Assembly (NCBI GenBank): GCA_009809945.1
Contig: WTPW01000556.1
Coordinates: 287,428 to 351,427, forward strand
Origin: Gigaspora margarita
Taxonomy: Eukaryota; Glomeromycota; Glomeromycetes; Diversisporales; Gigasporaceae
Reading direction: 5' to 3'
DNA length: 64,000 nt
Of the stretch, positions 33,130 to 43,395 are shown piece after piece. The position numbers and the translations under genes were made by a program. Below the pieces are notes generated by a model. It did no database searches. It had not been told where the DNA came from and was given only the letters and a program-made list of their open reading frames with translations. Each line of letters starts with the position of its first letter. Positions within the stretch are counted from its first letter, which is position 1.

Positions 33130-34260
33130 AACTAGGCCAGCTAGTATACATAAATAACAGGGTCCTAATCCCCAGATTAGAATACCGACTACAATGCCAT
33201 ATACTGCCAGAAAACACGTGCATGAATTTGCATTGACCAATGCTAATAATAATAAAAAATAAAGCAAATCTAGCAAAAACCCTAGCAACCTCTACAATTA
33301 CGTATAAAAATATAATAGGGGTGAGAACCTTATGGCAGAATCAGGTCTCAGACCATTTTACAGAGTTAACGGTAAGGCTAAATGACGATAGTGGGTTAGG
33401 GCAAACCACGTGGATCAGATTAATGCAAAGTTAATTGTGATGCAAAAGCATAAAAAGCATGCTAGAAGTCGAGTACACAAGACTGACAAGACATAACATT
33501 AGAAATAATCTAACTTTCAATATAATTAAGCTGGCTAAAAGGTTCGGTCTTGAAATTAGGAACTGCAAGAACACAGAGATACTTAATTTCGCACAACAAG
33601 ATACCAAGTTGGTAGGACTGCTAAAAAAACAGTGGCTAACAAGCTACTGTAATGAGAACAAGCTGCATATTTACACAGTAGGACAGCTACTGGATCCAAG
33701 TAGAAACAAAATGATCACGTGGCAGCAAGCAAAAAAGATAAGAGGACAAGGGTGCAGCAGAAAAAAGCCAACATGGTTCTCACAACTAGAACAGAATTAG
33801 TGGCAGAGGCCTCAGAAACAAGAGAAATTAAGGATAAATACAAAAATTCTGGAATGAACAGACTTTTCTGTAAGGCCGAATTGAGAAATATCGCAGGCGA
33901 CAAAAAAAAAAGATTGGATAATCTTTGGTACGAAGAATATTCAAGAAGACTACGAGTTCGCTAGAATCCTTAAGAAGAACGAGAACAAAACAATGCTACT
34001 ACAATACTGGATAAGGTCAGAAGAACCAGGGGGACAGGATTATAGGCTTAAAGAATGCCAAGGCTGTGAGTTAACAGAAGGCAAAAAAGAAAGAAAATGC
34101 GTATTCACTAAGGCATTTAAGAGTAATAAAAGAGCAATTGACAAGAGACTTTTCCAAAAGTGCACAGAGAATGCGGGTACGCAGTAAAAACTAGTATGTG
34201 ATATAGCGCATTTAGTCCCCTTTGAGAAAGCGATTCTGAGCACAGATAAAGAAGTAGAAG
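33130..34260 (+). pseudogene. LINE ORF2, connection region (broken)
   Basis: Several shorter frames follow: KLGQLVYINNRVLIPRLEYR, LIIIKNKANLAKTLATSTIT, then 113 codons at 33459-33800 with LTFNIIKLAKRFGLEIRN and KQWLTSYCNENKLHIYTVGQ. Frames change at least three times. Position and content fit the region between RT and RNase H; no separate domain is recognised. Confidence 0.65.
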
Positions 34261-34274
34261 AATGACCTACTCCA

Positions 34275-34862
34275 ATGGTCATTGTGAAGCCATACGAAGA
34301 AGAACTTATAGAAGACCAAGTCAAGGAAGCAGAAGTACGAAAGAGATTAAAAGAAGTATGGAATAAAATTAAGAATGGAAAAAGATTCAAGGTATTTTCA
34401 GACGGGTCATTGAATAATAGTATGCAAGAATCAGAGAAATCAGACTTGGGAATCGGTTGGGTTATTAGTAGTATAGATGATAAGATAGTAAACATAGAAT
34501 TTAGTTGTGGGTTTAGTGACTGGCCTGCTTCAATGAGAGCTGAATTAGGTGCGATTTGGACAGTGATATTAGTTATGCTACAGAGGGCAGAAGTTCATAT
34601 AAACACAGATAGTGCTTGTGCAATTAACGCTATTAAAAAAGGAAAAAAGGTTTCAAGAACATGCGAAGACCTGAAGCTGAAAAATGGAAGTGTCCTATGA
34701 GCAATTATAGGATGTTGGAAAAAGAAAAAACTAAGGCTTCATATGCACAAAGTGAAAAGTCATAGTGGTAACGTAATGAATGAGAAAGCGGACATGCTCG
34801 CCAAAAAAGGTGCAATGGATCCGCACCTGATCGAAGTGAGATCGGAGCGCACTAGAACATTG
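34275..34862 (+). pseudogene. LINE RNase H domain
   Basis: 141 open codons hold VFSDGSLNNS (Asp43), SMRAELGAIW (Glu90) and INTDSACAIN (Asp112). After TGA at 34698-34700, which is Trp-compatible (before AIIGCW), the frame continues to HKVKSHSGNVMNEKADMLAK with the final His and Asp. All four acidic residues of the RNase H site (D-E-D-D) are therefore visible, but a stop separates the last one. It removes RNA from the cDNA hybrid. Confidence 0.85.
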
Positions 34863-34925
34863 ACAGTCTATCCACAATAGGAAAATAGTATAATAGACCA
34901 ACCCCTAAAAAAATTTGTCAACACA

Positions 34926-35560
34926 ATGATGATTGTGCATTATAATGCAGAATGGGCATTGCTGAGTGCTATGGAAGACTTGGTGCAAAATGTGGCAGAA
35001 GAGTCAAGTAGCAAGAGCAGATGGCGAGCATTATGGGACAACTTTGGTAGAAACAAAAGCCAGCATTGTACAAGCGAAAAGAAAAGTAGGGCTTGGGTTT
35101 TTCAAATTAAATGCCTAACCAAACAACTCTCAACAAAAGCCACTCTCCACAAAAGAAGACCTGAAGTGTATGAGACCAGCACGTGTATCAGCTGCCTAAG
35201 AAAGAAGAGTCACAAGATCACCTAGCATTCTGTGAAGTTTACAGAATCTTGTGGAAGAGAGTGCTCAATGAGGTCTGTAGATATGTGATGTCAAAGGTAA
35301 AAGAAAAAGAAGACCTTCTGTCAGTTGATGAAACAATATGGGAAGAAGCATTCTTTGGAAGTACTACTGACGAAAAAGAAATTAGACAGGCCGCGTTAAT
35401 TAGAGGATATATCCCAAAGAAGATTGAGGAGAAAGTCGAACAAGAAATCTGCGGAAAGCCAAAAATGAAAAAGATAATTTTACTTCTCCTGGTCCGAAGC
35501 TTCTGGAAAATATTTTACAAATGGATATGGTGCTTTAGATATGAAGTTTTTAACGAGTAG
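34926..35560 (+). pseudogene. LINE ORF2 C-terminus with Cys-His motif
   Basis: Two overlapping frames (34926-35225 and 35183-35560). TCISCLRKK in the first and QDHLAFCEVYRILWKRVLNE in the second together form the C-x2-C ... H-x3-C pattern seen at the end of many LINE ORF2 proteins, so a one-base shift near 35200 breaks it. The rest is Lys/Glu-rich. Confidence 0.7.
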
Positions 35561-36082
35561 GAAAAAGCAAATGGAATCTTGAGAAAACAGAAGAAAGAAA
35601 AGAAAGATAAAAAAAGCACGAAACCCGGAAGAAAAAAAAGAAAAGAGAAGGATATAGAAATAAATAAGGAAAATATCCAGCAAGGGCAAGATGAAACTCC
35701 AAAGAAAAATAAAGGAGAAGAAAAGAAAAGAAGGATATTTAGTGCTACGAAGGATATGATAAAGAACTTTATAACTAGCTTCAGTAGGCTGGCTTGGTCA
35801 TCTTTATTAAAGCCGGTATACAAGAAGGACAAAAATGTTAATAGCTAATCAGTCTTGACAAGGCTAACAGCCTCTGCCTGTGGATATTTAAATAACTCTC
35901 AATGAGTTGAGGGCTTTAAAAAGAGAGAAACGGCTGTCATAGCAGGTCGCACCTGGGCTTCGTTGAAGTCGAGTGAGTTTTATTAGATAGAGGAAAGTTG
36001 AAAATATAATGTATTATAAAGTAAACTCAAACTTGTATGTTTAAATCCTTATAATAAAAGCAGGGCCGCTAGTTAAAAAAAA
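35561..36082 (+). other. LINE 3' end: basic tail frame, 3' UTR and A-rich tail
   Basis: A Lys-rich frame (35579-35848) could be the last part of ORF2 or just A-rich sequence. From 35851 the 3' UTR contains GTCTTGACAAGGC, a possible stem (CTCAATGAGTTGAG), and GCAGGTCGCACCTGGGCTTC. The last is shared with two other LINE tails in this window and may be what the reverse transcriptase recognises. The element ends in A runs. Confidence 0.7.
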
Positions 36083-36093
36083 TCAAAAAAGTA

Positions 36094-36214
36094 ATTAAGA
36101 TGATGTTTGTATCATATATTTTAATATCAAAACATTTAGCAAAGCAATAAACATTAGCTGATATAATAGTAAAACACTAACTGATATAATCGTAAACACT
36201 AAACTAATATAATA
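36094..36214. other. Short AT-rich spacer with GATATAAT repeats
   Basis: (A)CTAACTGATATAATCGTAA-type phrases occur three times within 36150-36205. No gene is seen. Confidence 0.4.
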
Positions 36215-37182
36215 GTAAATAATAATGTCATCATCCAGATGTAAAACAAAAAAGTAATATATGATTATCCAAAATGTAATAGGAGATTAGTTGATCCAAG
36301 AACACAACAAGAACATATTGGCCTACCTGATATAGGAACACCTACTAGAGTCACTACAATTAACGTCAGCAAAGCGTAAACGTGTAGAAGAACCACTTCT
36401 AGAATTCCAAAAACCTAATAGTTCAGAAAGTAAAGATTCTGAAGATAAAGGTTCGGATAGCAATAGTTCTGAACAGAAAGTGCAAATTTGAAAAGTAAAG
36501 ATTCAAAAAGTGAAGGTTCAGATAACAATAGATCTAAAGATAATGATTCTGAAAGCAGTAGCTCAGATAATAGTAATGATAGTACAACCAGTGAATTAGA
36601 TAAAGGAAATAGCACTAGATCAAGCACCGATGCTATAAGTTTGTTTCTAGAGATGACTTTAATGAACAATTACTATTATCTAGAAGAGTAGCTAAAGAAA
36701 AATTTAAACAGATATTATCCGATACTAATGATAAAGAAGAAATGAGCATTGATTTATCTTTAGAAGGACTAACTCTATTTGATATATATCAACCATCAGA
36801 TGATGATAAAAATATGATAATTAAAGAACCTGAAGCATCTGAAGAGCCAGATGATACTACTTCTCCAAATAATTCTTCAAATAATCCAAATAATTCAAAT
36901 GATATTGGGAGTGAATCATCAACTGATTTACAAGAAAGTTATAAATCTATTAATTTTGCTCTACCAGAAATTGATCCTAAGATTTTTGATCAACAATTCA
37001 ATTCTGATGATTATTCAATTTATTGGATTATCTTATGGATTATAAAATATCAGCAGCGTTTTAATATATCTGATACATGTATCAAAGTATTAATCAGTTT
37101 ATACACTTATTGCTTGAACATTTTAGCATTAACAAAGCCAATAAGTAGTGCTCCTATAAACTGGACTCAAACCAGACTTTAG
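36215..37182 (+). pseudogene. N-terminal fragment of a probable CMC/EnSpm-type transposon protein
   Basis: Frames in sequence: YDYPKCNRRLVDPRTQQEHI (a Cys ... R-T-x3-H finger-like start), KRKRVEEPLLEFQKPNSSES with a Ser/Asp-rich tract, then 146 codons at 36742-37182 with MSIDLSLEGLTLFDIYQPSD, an Asn/Ser-rich linker and IYWIILWIIKYQQRFNISDT. The last resembles the W-x-x-x-(W/F)-x-x-x-x-Q-x-R-F segment at the start of large transposon-associated proteins common in this fungal group. Frameshifts and stops are present, and the C-terminal remainder is absent. The family call rests on memory of such proteins and is tentative. Confidence 0.45.
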
Positions 37183-37305
37183 TCAAGTCTGAGTCTGGTT
37201 CAATTTTCAGACTAGACTCAGACTTTTATATTCAAACTTTTTAGTCAAGTCCAAGTTCAGTTTGGGTTCAGTTCGAAGTTCGCGAACCAGTCTGGGTTCA
37301 AATAT
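37145..37305. mobile_element. Left end of a hAT-like non-autonomous element
   Basis: TAGTGCTCCTATAAACTGGA matches the reversed right end at 53805 (TAGTGTTCCTAAAAACTGAA). It is followed by GGTTCAG/CTGGGTTC-type subterminal repeats like those at 52168-52390. No right end is found downstream, so it was cut off by the hairpin array at 37314. Confidence 0.5.
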
Positions 37306-37313
37306 ATTTATAT

Positions 37314-37801
37314 GTATTTTTTGGTGCTAAACAAGTTTACTTAGTGCATGTTTTTAGAATTAATTAGTAAAATTTTATGAATTATAAGATTTTATAAAAT
37401 TTTATTAATAAAATTTTATAAAATCTTATAATTCACAAAATTTTATTAATTCATTCTAACTTTATGCACTAAGTAAACTTATTCAGCACCTAAAATGCAT
37501 CAAATTAGCAGAATTAATTTTATTTTACTTAAATTTAGAGAATAGATGCATAATTTTGGATTTTTGATCAAAAAAGTCAAATTTAAGCATCTATTCTCCA
37601 AATTTCAAGTAAAATAAAAAACAATCACCTGATTTAATGTATTATTAGGTGCTGAATAAGTTTACTTAGTGCATTAAGTTAGAATTAATTAGTGAAATCT
37701 TGTGAATCACAAGATTTTATAGAATTTTATTAATAGAATTCTATGAAATCTTATGATTCACAAAATTTTATTAATTAATTCTAACTTTATACACTAAGTT
37801 A
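37314..37801. repeat. Second alternating-hairpin array, cut by a LINE
   Basis: Hairpin one (37314-37500, arms GGTGCTAAACAAGTTTACTT), an intermediate hairpin (about 37500-37634, arms CTTAAATTTAGAGAATAGAT) and hairpin two (37636-37800) follow each other. The distance between equivalent arms is about 326 bp, the same as in 24327-25195, although inner stems differ in sequence. Hairpin two breaks off in CACTAAGT where the LINE begins. Confidence 0.75.
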
Positions 37802-37864
37802 CTAAGGGCAAAAAGTAAAAGAGGAAGAAAAGGAAAGTGGTACAAATATCTAGAAGAAAATCTA

Positions 37865-38182
37865 ATGATAGATTCGAGCTCACGCCAAATTGATCCAAGA
37901 TACCAAACGACTTCACCAAATAACCTCGCATCGAGACTTGTTTTTGGCAGACTACAAACAGATAAAAGATTGAGAGAGGTTTTTTACTTCAAAACTAGAA
38001 ACGGCTCAACAGAACTAGGAAAAGTTTTAAAAAAAGGAGAGTGTAAAGTTCTAATTGAGCACTGGACTACAACAAAGACCCAAGATGTACCACTCAAAGT
38101 CGTAAATAATGTAAAGGCTGCGTGCTCAATATGCTTAAAGATAGTCAAAGCTGTATTGGCCGTTTTTCAAAGCATGCAATAA
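37865..38182 (+). pseudogene. LINE ORF2 segment upstream of RNase H
   Basis: 105 open codons. VFGRLQTDKRLREVFYFKTR and ECKVLIEHWTTTKTQDVPLK lead to AACSICLK. The next frame (DSQSCIGRFSKHAIIGAIPL) continues it after a one-base shift near 38140. C-x2-C followed by C-x-x-x-x-x-x-H may be a small zinc-binding unit before RNase H. Confidence 0.6.
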
Positions 38183-38940
38183 TTGGGGCTATTCCTCTTT
38201 CAGAGAAGCTTAGAGAGAAGGATCAGCTCTGTTTACCTTTTAGCATATTTGAGAATGCATGTGAAAAAAATGAATCTGTGGATAACCCAGAACTTAGACT
38301 AGAAAAATTAGAGACTATAGAGGAATTCGAAATAGAATTAATTAAAAATAGAGCTAGAAGTATAGATACAGAGATAGAATTGATAGATAGGTTTCAAAGA
38401 ATTAGAGATAGAGGAGTGAAAAATTTGGTCTTTTACACAGACGGGTCACTTAAGGTGGAAGAGGAGTTGAGCCCAAATATAGCACAGATGGGTCTAAGTT
38501 GGGTTTTAGTTGATGAAGAAAGAAATTTAGTGCTAGATGAATTCTACAACAAAACAAGCTTATGGCCATCTTCGACTAAACCAGAACTCTTAGCAATATG
38601 GGCAGCATTGTTAGTATGCCCACAGAAAAGTGTAGTCACGATTGTGACTGATAGTCTAGCTGCGATTAATAGTATTGAAAAGGAATGGAAGCTTGCCTCC
38701 AATAGTGGTTGGTACAAGAGGAAGAATTATTTGATAGTATCACAGATCGTAGAATTATGTATGATAAAGCAGCTTGAACTTAATCTAAAAAAGGTTAAAG
38801 CACATAGTAATAATAGGTGGAATGACAGAGCGGACTTTTTAGCAAAAAAGGCATCAAAAGATCTCAATACGAGAACTTGTATGATCGAGAACAGTGCACT
38901 TATCTGTGGAGCATTGTATTGGAGAGGTCATTTGGTATAA
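38122..38940 (+). CDS. LINE RNase H domain, open frame
   Basis: 272 codons, the longest undamaged enzyme domain after the RT. VFYTDGSLK holds Asp107, SSTKPELLAIWAALL holds Glu155, TIVTDSLAAIN holds Asp177, and KKVKAHSNNRWNDRADFLAK holds the His and Asp238. All residues of the RNase H active site are in place. The ~100 residues before it are charged and helical, typical of the linker. It was part of ORF2 and has no start signal of its own. The frame ends at TAA just after GALYWRGHLV, in the middle of what should be continuing protein. Confidence 0.85.
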   Translation: MLNMLKDSQSCIGRFSKHAIIGAIPLSEKLREKDQLCLPFSIFENACEKNESVDNPELRLEKLETIEEFEIELIKNRARSIDTEIELIDRFQRIRDRGVKNLVFYTDGSLKVEEELSPNIAQMGLSWVLVDEERNLVLDEFYNKTSLWPSSTKPELLAIWAALLVCPQKSVVTIVTDSLAAINSIEKEWKLASNSGWYKRKNYLIVSQIVELCMIKQLELNLKKVKAHSNNRWNDRADFLAKKASKDLNTRTCMIENSALICGALYWRGHLV

Positions 38941-38976
38941 ATACCCACTAGAGCTTTTCTAAGTACACTTTGTAAC

Positions 38977-39762
38977 ATGAGTTCAAATTTTGTGTGGAGT
39001 GAATCGAAAGCTCTGCAAGCAATTAAACCCAATAGGAACGATGAGGTTCTATGTTGGAAAATCTTCCGGGAAAGGTTCAAAGTACAGCTTGAAACCAAAT
39101 GCAACTCGATCTCTAAAAGCAGAAAAGTGTCCACACAAATTAAGTTTTTGATGAATTTAGCTCCGACTCTGGAAAATTTACACAAATGTAAACCTAGGAT
39201 CTATAACTCTGCAACATGCATTCTTTGTGCAGAAGGTGAGGTGGAAACTCTGGAACATATTACAATCTGCCCTGCACTTGAAGCAGATTGAAAAAGAATC
39301 GAAGCCCTCATAGGGGAAACAGCATAGAACTCCCTTACCTCTGATGCCAAATACAAAGTGGACTCACGAACAATTACGAAGGTTATTTTCGACAGTAGAG
39401 CGGAAGATATCGGCATAATCAGGTTGAACCTGACCAAGGGTTTAATAAAGCAAAGTGTGGTGAATAACTTGAACAAACTATTATCAAGTCACAAAGATGC
39501 TAGGAATACTGTATTAGAAATACTGCAAGGTTTCTAGAACCACTTTTATGAAGATATTTGGAAAAGGAGATGTGAACAGATAATCTCCTGGGAAAAAAGA
39601 AAGGGTATAGCGAAGCAATCCAAGTGGTCCGCACACCATGGATCCCCTAGTACAAGTACGAAGAAGAAGCAACTGCACAAAATTGATGTTGGACCTCGTG
39701 ATGGTCCAGGCTTAGGTTCAAGCAAAGTATTCATTAATACAGGTATTCAACAAGGAAGCTGA
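38977..39762 (+). pseudogene. LINE ORF2 C-terminus with CCHC motif
   Basis: 104 codons are open to TGA 39289. TCILCAEGEVETLEHITICP gives C-x2-C-x9-H-x4-C, the usual zinc motif at the ORF2 end. The same frame continues through TAG at 39325 and TAG at 39535, giving IRLNLTKGLIKQSVVNNLNK and NHFYEDIWKRRCEQIISWEK, to a TGA at about 39760. All three internal stops precede residues in contexts where Trp would fit (D-x-KRIEAL, A-x-NSL, F-x-NHF). Confidence 0.75.
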
Positions 39763-40061
39763 AATGAAGATTCAACCCCAGTGTTGAAACAAGCAACAAT
39801 AGTTGCAATGGAGGATTTTATTAAAACTGGTAGGAAACCCTACTGGTATGGTTCTTGATGGTAATCTGATATTGAGACCCAACTTTCAGAAGTTGGTGTG
39901 ACAGGTCGTATTTGGGCACTCCTCGAAGTAGCTGAATAATGTTAGGCTTATATAATAGGTAGAAATTTTAGATAGTTTTTTCTTTTATATGTATCAAACT
40001 GTGTAATTAACCTAGCTAAGCTCTAGCGAGACCGTCAAAGAATAAAAAAAAAATAAAAAAA
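39763..40061 (+). other. LINE 3' UTR and A-rich tail
   Basis: Contains ACAGGTCGTATTTGGGC (39901-39917), related to the tails of the other two LINEs, and a TATATAATAGG stretch. It ends in two A runs. Confidence 0.65.
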
Positions 40062-41598
40062 TAGATGACACATTTATACTACTCATCTTATTTAGTATTT
40101 TTTTTAATTATGTTACTGTTAAAATTTTTTTACATATTGTACCATATATAATTTAGTTGAATAAGTTATATTGGAATTATTGTGAAAGATATATCATCAC
40201 ACACTTATTAGTATAATTTCTAATTTTAAATAACTAAATACAATAGATATTAATAATTATTTTAAGTTAAATATGTGCTGTTTAACATTTAAATATATAA
40301 TATCACATCTCTATTATCAATTTCTATCATTAATTATTGTAAAAAATTCCTGTTACCGAAATTCAATTAATCACAATAAAATAAAACAGTTTGTATCAGA
40401 ATTACTATTATTAATATCATGAGTATTTTAAAATATTCTATTACAAATTTACTCAAAACAATCTATGTAGTTAAGACTGAATTAGTTTGTATTGAAACAA
40501 TCATAATTTCTGTACATATTACTATAAAAAATTTTTTTACTTAACTTGCTCATTATTCTAATAACTATAGTATTTGTTTTAAAATTAGAATAGATTGTAT
40601 TAGAATAAATTATTGATTTTATTGTGAATTATCATAAAAAAATTCTGTTATATAACTTTCTCAGCATTCTGTTATTGACAAAAAGAAGAATCAGTTTGTA
40701 TCAGAATTACTATTATTTCTATTATGAGTTACAAACTTACTTGATGTATTAATTATTCAAAAATTGAAATATTGCAATACTGTAATTTAAAATTGTTAAA
40801 ATACGATTTGTCATAGGCTGATCAAAGTTTTTTCACACTTTTGGATACAGTATGTCCAATCAAAAACTTAAATATACAAACCCAAAATTAAATACTATAT
40901 ATAAATTCAGTAAGCTTAAGTATATTTTATTTTTTACTTTTTCTATAATCTATTATTGTTATTAATAATTTTGATGCTACAAAATTTATGAAAATAATTT
41001 GATATTGTTTTTCCATCCTCTGATCATGTTTATAAAGATGATCAATTGCAAACATTAAAGTAAACAACTCAAAATTAAGATATCAACATAAAAGATATAT
41101 AAATAAATAATATAGAAATATAGATACTATAGATAAAATTGGTATGCATATTTGGAGTTTCATATTTCTTTAACTTTGTCATTACTATTAATACATTAAT
41201 ATGTAAAAATAAATTTATTATTTTTTTTATACTCTTGTTACTAATCATTAGGATAGCTGCATGACATGCTATGCCATGTATGAACAGTACAATCATGTGT
41301 AACATATAAAATTTAAATATAAAGTATAGCTATACAGCATGTGACACCATGCATGGTCAGCACACACAACAAGCTCAACCTCAGGCAGCCCATATAAACT
41401 TATAACAAAAGATATAAAATTTTTATAATCTTAGTAATTCAATTCATTAATCATGTGTAATTACAAAATTAACCAGCAAATAACTACATCTAACAAGATA
41501 TTAGAAGGAACATAACATAAACCATGAAAGTTGAAGTGACAAATCAAAATGTAACTCTATAAAATCTTCCAATCTCACATTTGACAAGCTTCCCAAAT
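40062..41598. other. AT-rich intergenic DNA
   Basis: Phrases such as AGTTTGTATYAGAATTACTATTATT recur at about 40390 and 40690, and GAATTAGTTTGTATTGAAAC and AATAGATTGTATTAGAATAA are related, so this may be an old degenerate repeat. No coding-like frame is seen; 41075-41305 (minus) has none of the marks of a gene. Confidence 0.5.
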
Positions 41599-41903
41599 TA
41601 GCAATACAAAGTTAATTTTTTGTTTTGCATAATCTACTAATACAATTTTTTTTAAAAAATAATATATACCAATTGTGCCAATTATTTTGTTTTTGCTGCT
41701 TAATTTTTTTCTTAGGTATTATCTAATATTGACCTTAATTTTCTGGATATATTTAAAAAAATTCAAGATTTTCTGTTTCTGATTCCAAGTTATGAAACCT
41801 AAAAATTAAAACATGAGCTTATTTAACTTTAGTAGATAAAAAAAAATCCTGAAATTTTGGTCATGTTACTCGAAATGAAAAAATAATTTTGCATGACCAG
41901 GCC
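41599..41903. mobile_element. MITE copy left of the 41.9-kb hAT-like element
   Basis: The left part (GCAATACAAAGTTAATTTTTTG) and the reversed right part (GGTCATGCAAAATTATTTTTTC) are inverted repeats. The interior resembles 45571-45887 (AATTTTCTG, TTTCTGATTC, GAGCTTATTTAACTTTAGTAG). It is a diverged copy of that MITE. Confidence 0.55.
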
Positions 41904-42216
41904 TAGAGATGGGGTTTATGAGTGCACATGATTCCTCAATCATGTGCATAAATGTGCATAAATGTGCATTAATGTGTGTTTCTGTATTATGCACATTTTA
42001 TTCTATCAAAATTTTATATAAAAAAATTAAATATAAAATAAGTATAATTAACATTCTAATCTATCTATATACTTCAATTCTGGGTCTGTTTGCTTTAATA
42101 TTTTTGTTGGTTATATATAAAAAATGTGATCTAAATATAAGATAATTATGATAATTATCATGGTCAAGTAATTATTATAACATTTGAGTAATTGTTATAT
42201 TATTTTTTAATGCTCT

Positions 42217-42740
42217 TATTAACACCCTTAAATAACACAAAATAATAAAATGTGAATTTGCCAAATTTACTTTTGTTGTTTGATTGTCTATATTTACAAA
42301 CTATTTTGGGCTAAAAAATGTTCATGAATTTGAAAATGTTTGGTATAAATGGTCTAATAAGTGCAAGAATAAGTGCAAAGCAAGAACAAGTGCAAGAAAA
42401 TGACAAATGCTCTGTGATAAATAAAACGAAGATTAACAAAAAAATAGTGAATATATTAGCAAATATAAAAATTACATTCAACCAAATATTTAAATAATTA
42501 ATTTCTAGAATTTATGGTTGGAGTTTTTTGCTGCCCAGATTATTTAATAATCAACTAATTTTTTTAGTGATTCATAGTTTTATATCAATCTGCCAACCAA
42601 TAAAATCACAGTTATGTTCAAAAGGTGATTAGTGCGCTAATATAGTAACATAATCAAGTTATTGTGCTTTAATGCTTTTGATTGGTTATATATCACGTGT
42701 TCAAATGCTAAGACTAATATCTCAATGAGCAAGTTATAAT
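42217..42740. repeat. Dispersed repeat, copy 1 (other copy at 59140)
   Basis: Blocks GTGAATTTGCCAAATTTACT, TTGTTGTTTGATTG, and ATAATCAAGTTATTGTGCTT followed by GCTTTTGATTGGTTAT recur in the same order at 59230-59565. ACCAATAAAATCA and its complement near GATTGGTTA make a short inverted pair inside. No end structure is certain. Confidence 0.65.
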
Positions 42741-42916
42741 CAAGAATTATCAATTGATATGATATAATATAATTGTGAAGAAATGTGTCAGTAAATATTC
42801 TGTACTTGCAAAAAATAACATTGTAAGGGATTTGATCAAACAAAATCATTATCCTGCAGTCACAAATGTCCTGTCTGTACAAAAATATCTATTTTTTTTT
42901 CTTTGACAAACTTGCT

Positions 42917-43144
42917 CTATTTATTAGATATTATTGATGTATAAAAAAAAAACACAACAAGAAACTTATCTATTACTATAATAGGCTGCATCTGGCTACC
43001 ACAAATTGGTGCCCAAGTAGTATTGTCACACTGGTGTTTGTCAAATGAAAGCAGCCATGGTCTTTTGTCATGAATACATCTTCCAAATATAACAAGGTAC
43101 CCAGTTATCTTGAAAGTGAAAAAAAAACCCAACAAAACCTGCAC
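42917..43144 (-). pseudogene. Possible fossil exon, minus strand
   Basis: After an acceptor-like CACTTTCAAG (minus strand) the frame reads ITGYLVIFGRCIHDKRPWLL, SFDKHQCDNTTWAPICGSQM and QPIIVIDKF. The mix of Trp, Cys, Pro and charged residues is unlike the surrounding low-complexity DNA. No family was recognised. It could belong to the decayed transposase of the enclosing hAT-like element. Confidence 0.3.
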
Positions 43145-43395
43145 CAGAAAAAAACAAAAGAAAAAAAACTAACTAAATGAACTAATGTAAAGTATAATAC
43201 TATTAAGAAAATTACTTCTAAGTGTTATATGTACAAATTAAAAAGAAAATTTTTACTCCTAAAAGAATGTTCTAGAAAAGTATTTCATCTCAAAATTTCT
43301 ACCAAAATATCGCACGTGTTCATCTTGTTTACTAAGCCACATACAAAGAGCACACCTGACTTGATTCCAATTGTGTAGATATCAACCTAATTAGG

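Larger units (their letters stand above)
28442..36082 (+). mobile_element. LINE retrotransposon, 7.64 kb, 11-bp TSD
   Basis: TCAAAAAAGTA lies at 28431-28441 and 36083-36093. The element has a non-coding 5' part, an ORF1 with RRM-like segments, and an ORF2 carrying AP-type endonuclease, reverse transcriptase, RNase H and a C-terminal Cys-His motif. It ends in an A-rich tail after AATAAAAGCAGGGCCGCTAG. It is full-length by layout but dead, with several stops and frameshifts. Order EN-RT-RNase H-CCHC resembles LINEs of the I/L1-Tx1 type; I cannot assign a clade by eye. Confidence 0.92.
37802..40061 (+). mobile_element. 5'-truncated LINE, 2.26 kb
   Basis: It starts abruptly in coding sequence (GKWYKYLEENLMIDSSSRQI) and ends with ATAAAAAAAAAATAAAAAAA at about 40061. 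It retains a region before RNase H, RNase H itself, a CCHC motif and the 3' tail with ACAGGTCGTATTTGGGC. It is a different lineage from the LINE at 28442, judging by the low protein similarity of the RNase H domains. I found no convincing target duplication. Confidence 0.8.

Noticed and set aside
32030..39537. TGA read as Trp (alternative code)
   Set aside because: TAG and TAA stops and frameshifts occur in the same frames, and functional-looking frames use TGG for Trp; mutation explains the stops better.
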